From Atrichornis clamosus (lineage: Eukaryota > Chordata > Aves > Passeriformes > Menuridae): 64,000 bases of DNA. The notes below the pieces were generated by a model. It worked only from the letters and a program-made list of their open reading frames with translations. It made no database searches and was not told the origin of the DNA. Below are positions 57,640 to 64,000 of this stretch, in pieces. Every line of letters begins with the position of its first letter. Positions within the stretch are counted from its first letter, which is position 1. The position numbers and the translations under genes were made by a program. The stretch covers positions 1-64,000 of the forward strand of contig WBMZ01005389.1 of the NCBI GenBank assembly GCA_013400975.1, in the 5' to 3' direction.

Positions 57640-57712
57640 TNTTCCTTTCTTTTTTTTTTTTTTTTTTTTTTTCTTCTTTTTTTTTTTTTTTTCTCATCTT
57701 CCATTTCATTTT
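57478..57712. repeat. Poly-T / TTTTTC tract with one undetermined base
   Basis: TTTTTC units at 57482-57550 lead into about 150 bases of nearly pure T, broken by a few G, A and C, with an N at 57641. A CCCTAACCCTAAA stretch sits at 57498-57510 inside the left part. It could be the tail of an antisense retro-insertion, but no element body is recognisable. Length and sequence here are unlikely to be accurate. The Phe-rich and Lys-rich open frames across it are shadows. Confidence 0.95.
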
Positions 57713-60700
57713 CAAGTAAAGAGAAAAAGTTACTACCAGGCAAATATCTTATTTATCAGTGGAGTTTATTCACACACACCAGCACAGAGTAATTATGCCC
57801 AGAGCTCCCATTAACATCCCACAAACCAACAGCATAATAGCTTCCTTTCTTTAACATGCAACCCAAATAGGTTAATAAATAAGTTTAGTTGCAGTCATAG
57901 CCCACTTTCTGACTTAGCCTTCTGCATTCCCTCTTTTACAAATATGAAATCCATTGAATTTTGGAACAGAAAACCCATGAGGAATAAGTTAATCTGCCAG
58001 GCACTCCAATCAGCGATCTGCACTGTAAGTCTATTTAAAGCTGCATCTATTATGTTCTGAAGTTCAGCTGAACTGTGAAAGGGCACATGACTAAAATCAC
58101 TGCATTTGAGTTGACTCACAGTTAAGTCTAGATGGGACTTGCTCGGTTCCTCACGAGTTCCTGCTTCTGATTCACAGCTTCTAAAGACACCAGTTTTTTA
58201 AGGCTTGGTCAGTGGCCTAAGGCTCTACAGGTATCCAGTGACAAGAGGGATAGCAAGAGTTGCATCCCTCCGCACTGGCAGTCAGCTGATAAAAGGTGGA
58301 GCAAACTGGATGCACCCTCTTTTCCCTTTGAGACCAGAAAGCTGTATTATTCGCCTTATAAAAATTGGAAAAGTGGAACAAAAGTGTTAGCGACTGGGTG
58401 CACTGAAGCATGAGCTAAAAATGTCCTGCTCCAAGTTATATAGGGAGTTGGAGTGATGCAGCCAAAAATGAAGCACAGGCATATATTGTCCCATGCTACT
58501 CTCTTAACTTCTGGACAATATTGTCATGGAAGGAAACACTGTTTATCTGCCTAGTAACTGTCTATTTTAATCTGTAAGAACAAACAATGTAAACAAAATG
58601 AGCAAACAGAAGCAGGCTTGTGCAGAACAATTTGCAGCCTTGTTTTCCAGTGGAAGATTCCATGGACCACCCAGGCTTTTCTCTAGTCCTTTTCTCAACC
58701 ACGGAGCATCTAATTAAATCCCTTTCCATTCCTGACTCTAAGTGGAAGAGAGCCTACAGTCCTGTACAGTTTCTTTCCAGATGGAAATGCATAATTTAAC
58801 AGAGATACAGCTGACAGGGAGAAGTGGGCCCAAAGCAGTATTAGCATTTGCCACAAATTGCATTAAATTACAAGGGGTACTTAATGAAGACATATTATAA
58901 AAAGAAGATTAAAGCCAAATATTTAGTTTTTTAAGCCCCTTCTAAGATTGTAGAGTGCCAGGCAACAAAAACCTCATAGTAAAACTGAATTTCTATCTCG
59001 GTTACTTTAGTGATATCAAGAATTGTTTGATTTTGCTACACACGATCAACAGGTCATGACATTGTGTCCCATTGTGTTCTACAGCTTTATTGCATAGGCA
59101 TGTATATATATACAAAAAGTGGCTAAGCTCCTTACATTATTTATTACTTGGGTACTTGCAACATGAGGTAAAATACTATTCAGACTGCTGTTTTGTAGAT
59201 AGGGAACAAAACATGCAGACAGTGGCTTGTCAGTCACAAGTGAACCTGTTTCCCTTGTTTAACCATGACTTCTTCTCTGTGCTTCTCTTCAAAAAAAAAA
59301 AAAGGACTGGAGGACAATTTTTGTCAAGCTATAAGCTGTCTCATTTTTAAAACTGGACATCATTGTAGATGTCCACATGAGGAGAAAGTACATAGCAATG
59401 CAGAGTTGCTTTGCACTGGGTGCTTCTTCAGGAGGCTGTAGGGAGTTTATGGAAATATGCTACAAAGACAGGTGCTTTGGCTCCACTACTGGTGTACTGA
59501 GAAATATCCCAGTTTGGAAATTAACCCAGTTGATTATTCTGGTCATAGAAAGGTAGGCATGCTGGCAGCATATATGTAGCAACTCAAATATTTTGTCTGT
59601 GGGCCAGAACACGCGAATGATACCGCATCCAACATCTGCACCTGAGATTACATTCTGATGAGGTCTAGGGAGGCTGAGTTCAGAAATATCTTGGTGACTT
59701 CTCATTTCTGGGATGCTTTAGTAAATGGAACAATGGTATAATTTATTCAGGTTGGGAGCAGAGTAGGAAATTACTCTTTTATTGCTTCTTTTGGGCTAAC
59801 TATGGCATGCAACACAAGTCAAAATCATTGCAGCACAACATGCTGCATCTCTTTTTTGATTTCCTCTCCTCCTCTTGACTTTATGATGAGTCCAGCTTGG
59901 GGTCTCCTCCCAGGCCATGATCAGTCCTGGTATGTAGCTCACCCTGTGTTGGAGCAGATACTAGCCTGCCAGTGCATGCACACAAGGCAGTGCCTGTTGA
60001 GTTGCAGAAAGGATGAAGAGGAAGGAAGACCAAGTGTGTGCAGCCATCCTTTCTAATTAAATCCCTGCAGTTAAAAATAACTAGTGGAAGCTGGCGCTTC
60101 TGGCACATCCAGAGCGTCACCTTCCCAAGTATCTTTTTCTGGCCTGAGCCGTAGGAAGTTGCAAATGTGATCCACTGTGTAATAGTGCAGCATATTCTTG
60201 GCCAAACTCCTCATCATTTTTTTCCTCTTCATGGTTAGCTAACAAATGTCATATGCCTCCCTTTCTTCTTTAAAACTATTCTCTGTAGAACCAGGTATCA
60301 TCCAGGCTGTTGTGAAACAGTTTACTCTTCTCACTTTTGTCACATCGGTTCTGGCTATGGTGAGAGAGAAGGCAAACCTGGTTCTGGAGCCCCTCGCCTA
60401 CCTGGTTGCCCAGAAATGTCAATTGCAGTAATGTTGATATTGAACAATATGATATTTAATTACTTCCCCCAACAGAGTTTTCAATGCCGAGTGATTTTGG
60501 TCACTACAGAAACCAGAAAGGTTTGAGTTGAATCAGTGATATTGCATAATTAGGTTTTCAAAAGAACAAGAACAGAGAAATGAGAGTAGTGGGGAAATCA
60601 GGCTTCTTGCTTTTGCAAATTCTAACTAGAGAAAATGCCAGAAGTTGTATTTCTTGCCAAGAATAATGGAGTTAATCTTTAGTGGCCTATCTCATGGATA

Positions 60701-63599
60701 GAAGATATTTTACAACTTCCACTAGAGAAATGGAAGGAAGCTAAACGCGTAAGTTTTGGTGATTGATAGCAGTAACCTATAGGAATGTCTTTAATACCCA
60801 GTTTGCTGTTGAGTGTAGTAATTTTGACACTTTTCTCAGGGTTTTCTTTTTTGTTTGTGTCTTTAGAGGTAGACATGGAGACATAAAATGAGCTATTCTA
60901 GAATAAGTCAGCTGTAGAAAAGCAGATTCCCAAATTCTGGCAGCAGTGTTTGTCAGCTGCCCAAATATCTATTAGGAGTAATTGTTTTATTAATTTCAAA
61001 GCACAAATAGACACAGAAATACAGGAAGAAGGTGAGGAAAGTCTCTGTAAGCTTGTGCCTCATTGCTGTTGCCTGTGATTTTGTTACTGAAATCATTAAG
61101 CTTTCCTTGGAAAGGTCTGTTTTACAGGGAATCTCACAGAGAATGCCTTTCTGTCAGAAGCAGTGCCTTGGTGGTTACCTACTGCTGAAGACCGTGAGTG
61201 AGGTGTGGGAGCCCTGTTTTCCACATTTCTGCCCCACAGGTTAAGGACAAGAGAATGAGTGAGTAGCAGAGAACAATACTCTAGAGCAGAGCAGCAGTTC
61301 TGGCTTGTAAGTCACATCTAACTGAAATTCAAGAGAGGAGATACAGCTTAAGTACTCATCGAAACGATTACACAAACTCAGTTGGAGAAAGAATGCGGGG
61401 AGCTGGCAAGAGGACAAAGCTAGGGAGAGCTCAGACAAAAAAACCTCCTGAAGTTTGCTGTGGTTTTTTTCCTTTCCAGGATGTGTAGTTCAGAGGTAGG
61501 CAGAAGCAGTGGCCAGCCAACAAAGGCTAGATGCTGTGGTTTTGAAAGAGGCACTCGAGCATATGGAGCTTTCGTGCAAGAAAAAGAATGCTTTTTTGAT
61601 CAATTCCAGGCGAGATGGCAGTTGTGTCATTCTGAGTGCTTCTCATCAGAGTAGATGGGATCACTAAGAGTCTTTTGGCATTTTCAGTCTGAGAGAAAAA
61701 AACTCACATGTGGCTAGTGAAATTGCCCAGCACAGAGATTTGCTTCAACTTATTTAGCTCTTAGATTATGGGGTCTCGATGCCATGTCAGCCTCATATGT
61801 GATACTGGGTGACACAGTTGGTGACAATTTGGCCCGTTCTCTCCAGGCTGGGGAGAGAAACCCACTGCCAGAATTTCCAGTGTACTATCAAAATACTGTG
61901 ATGTATTTTGAGTAGAGCTTTGGCTCTAGTTTTCATTTCTTCATTAAATGAAATTTGTGAATTAACACGTAAGCATGAGCTTTGTTAGGACGAAAGCACA
62001 ATTTGGCACAAGTGTGACATGAATAATGAAAAGAGTGAAGTACTGCTCAAGGAAATGAGATAAGTGAAGTTTTTGATTAGAGTAGGAGAGTAGCTGTGTG
62101 TTGTTGAGGCTTGATAAACCAGTTTGAGAAGTACAAATCAACCTTCTGAGGAGCTGCTATATTTAGTGCCAGGCTTCAACCACTACTCTTGATTCTGTGC
62201 AAGTTCAAATTTTGGGAAAGGTAGATACAGCTCCTGTAGCGTGTTCAACTGAAAGTCCATCTTCTATCTATTAGCTGTGATGTCTGCGTGCTTCCCTGTT
62301 GTTGACACATCTTGGTATATATGCTGTACTTTGCAAGAGTGCCACTAGAGAGTTTTGAATTCAGGTAAGTGCGATGAGAATTCACCAGTACTGCGTTTCG
62401 TATGTCATATGATTTTTATATGCACTGCAGTTTAAAAAAAAAAAAAGTGTGGAGGGTTTCTTCTGCTGTTTCTGAGTTTCTCTGTGAGGTGTGAACTTCT
62501 AGATCAAATGAAAGGAGGTCACAGATAATAGCTCAAGTGTGAAATGAGGGAAGAAGCAGGTAACAAAGGCAACAGTTAACTCAGTCTTAAACAGAAAATT
62601 TACACAGAAGTGTATCCCAACTTGAAAAATTCCATGGCGAATTATCCATCACTCTGGTAGTGTAGAAGTGAATTGTTTGGTTGATGGGAATCTCACAGGT
62701 TTAGCAACATGGATCCATTGTTTTCAGCATGGCATATGGAGTTCCTGGTTCAGTGCTCTTACTCCATTGTGTAAGAAAGAAATAAATTCATCACCTCTCA
62801 TTAATGCTATCTGGAGTTGAAAGGAGTTTATATGAGCATCATCACACTGAATTGTTTTGATGATTCAGAAAACAGAGTGCTCCCTGTGGGTGAATACTTT
62901 GTTGGCTTTCTGGGGTTAGACTAACAGTCTACTACACAGACTAACTTTGTTCCCTGGTGCTGAGCAGTATACTGGAGTATTATTACCCAGCAGAATGAAG
63001 CTGTCCTGTGATCTTTCCCAGACTTCTTCAGTGTGCACTGAAAAAGCCGTTGCCTCACAGACACCTTGCAGTATTTTTCTTGTAAACAGCAAGGTGGGAG
63101 CTCCTCTGTTCTGATCCTGATTCAGAGTCCAGCAAAGCTGTGGAGGTCCACTAGTTTTGCATATTTCAGTTTTAGGGTTCCCAAGATATGCCTCATTTTC
63201 AAAGGATAGGTAGCTCATGTGGCTCCTGTTAGGCCGTGAAAGATCTGGAGCTTTGGATTCAACCTACACATGTCTCAAAGTGGGTGTTCTTAGCATCCTT
63301 GATCTTAAGTTGGATTAATTTCCCATCATGTCAAATGAGAGCACTATTACCTGCCTTCAAAGTAGATGCTGTATAGGGGCTTTGAAATGTAAAGCAGATA
63401 CTTTCATCTGTGCTTTTCAGATGACATACAAATTAAAAATTGCAGAGTTGTGAATGTTGTATGTTTTATTTCCAACATTCACCACAAACCAAACATTTCA
63501 GGGGAATTCATGCATCTGTAATGCTTGTCACTGATCCTTTTAGAAACAGTGCATAACTTAATGTAGTAGGATGTTTCAGAAAGGAAAGAAATTGCATGC

Positions 63600-63720
63600 A
63601 GGAGGCCTTGTGTTGAGATTAATCTCTCAGGAATGCAGGGGGTTAACGGTCAGTCTGATTAATCACTGTTAATGACCCATCAGGAAATCTGTCAGGAAGT
63701 GGGTAAAAATTCCTTATGGC
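63600..63720. promoter_or_regulatory. TAAT-rich palindromic patch, candidate regulatory element
   Basis: GAGATTAATCTC (63615-63626, perfect palindrome), GGTTAACGG, GATTAATC (63657-63664, palindrome) and GTTAATGACC lie within about 60 bases. These resemble paired homeodomain and HNF1-like half sites. No conservation test was possible. Confidence 0.25.
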
Positions 63721-64000
63721 TGATGTGAAGCATTGTGTAGTGTGCTTTGGTTTTGATGTTTCCCAATTGCTAGTCTACAGTGGGTGTAGTTTAGTTACCT
63801 CTGAGTTCTCAGGATGTGTGAAGGACCAGATGATATGCTGGCCTTCTTCAACTTGAGTAAGTGAGCAAGAAGTTCTCCCCATTCATGGCATCAAAACATA
63901 AAGGCAGGAAAGTCAGGGATTTCTCCTTAATCACAGCTTCCCAGAACAGAATCTGGTAAAGATACAGAAAGGAAGTGTGATCGTTCCCTCATTCCTCCGG

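Larger units (their letters stand above)
50978..64000 (+). other. RBKS: RBKS intron 7, at least 13 kb, right end outside window
   Basis: The donor is gtacgt. No stretch reading GAGDSFVGALAF-like or the rest of the ribokinase C-terminus is visible on the + strand before 64000, so the last exon is beyond the window. Contents: MITE-like fragment at 51725-51785, TG repeat at 54679-54700, a GC-richer patch at 54700-55620 with no recognised content, a MIR-like SINE at 56655-56815, a poly-T tract at 57511-57712, and a TAAT-rich patch at 63600-63720. The other stretches hold nothing I recognise. Confidence 0.85.

Noticed and set aside
57432..57814. Poly-Lys and poly-Phe frames
   Set aside because: Artefacts of the poly-T tract, which also contains an N.
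59160..59250. Possible antisense MIR-like SINE
   Set aside because: Only 'ttttgtagatagggaac' and 'cagtggcttgtcagtcac' match, too little to call.
50978..64000. Final RBKS exon (GAGD and C-terminus) inside the window
   Set aside because: I looked for a phase-0 exon encoding GAGDSF followed by the usual C-terminal helix and found none on the + strand; it must lie further right.

Overview
The window looks like nuclear DNA of a bird. Its backbone is AT-rich and non-coding. It carries several fragments of CR1 non-LTR retrotransposons with the avian-type 3' end (short ATTCTRTGA-like repeats), plus a few very old, decayed SINE and MITE-like relics. CR1 also occurs in crocodilians and turtles. The low repeat density and compact introns favour a bird, but the species cannot be named from this sequence.

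One protein-coding gene explains all recognisable coding sequence: ribokinase, RBKS, on the + strand. Seven exons can be placed to the base: 319-368, 19661-19793, 25267-25330, 28065-28127, 35209-35373, 41051-41142 and 50789-50977. All visible splice sites are GT-AG and the phases join without a break, giving 252 codons. The last exon should carry the GAGD anion hole, the catalytic Asp and the C-terminus. I cannot find it before 64000, so the gene runs off the right edge.

Layout: 1 to about 640 is a CpG-rich promoter with exon 1. A CR1 3' end begins about 270 bases into intron 1. Intron 1 (19.3 kb) holds several CR1 pieces, a MIR-like SINE and an (AT)n tract. Intron 2 (5.5 kb) has a 236-base polypyrimidine tract. 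Intron 3 (2.7 kb) shows nothing recognisable. Intron 4 (7.1 kb) contains a local 225-bp duplication that includes a CR1 end, and a candidate conserved element near 34.2 kb. Intron 5 (5.7 kb) has a GGGA purine tract with a strong G-quadruplex motif, an internally deleted CR1 and a 22-bp hairpin. Intron 6 (9.6 kb) contains an old CR1 and a GC-rich patch with an AP-1 site. Intron 7 (at least 13 kb) contains a long poly-T tract with one unresolved base.

The gene encodes a soluble sugar kinase that phosphorylates D-ribose to ribose 5-phosphate. I found no operon, defence locus, CRISPR array, tRNA/rRNA gene or intact mobile element, and no convincing undescribed system. The most useful leads are a probable frame conflict at the RBKS N-terminus, the intron 5 hairpin, the intron 4 duplication, and several candidate regulatory patches.
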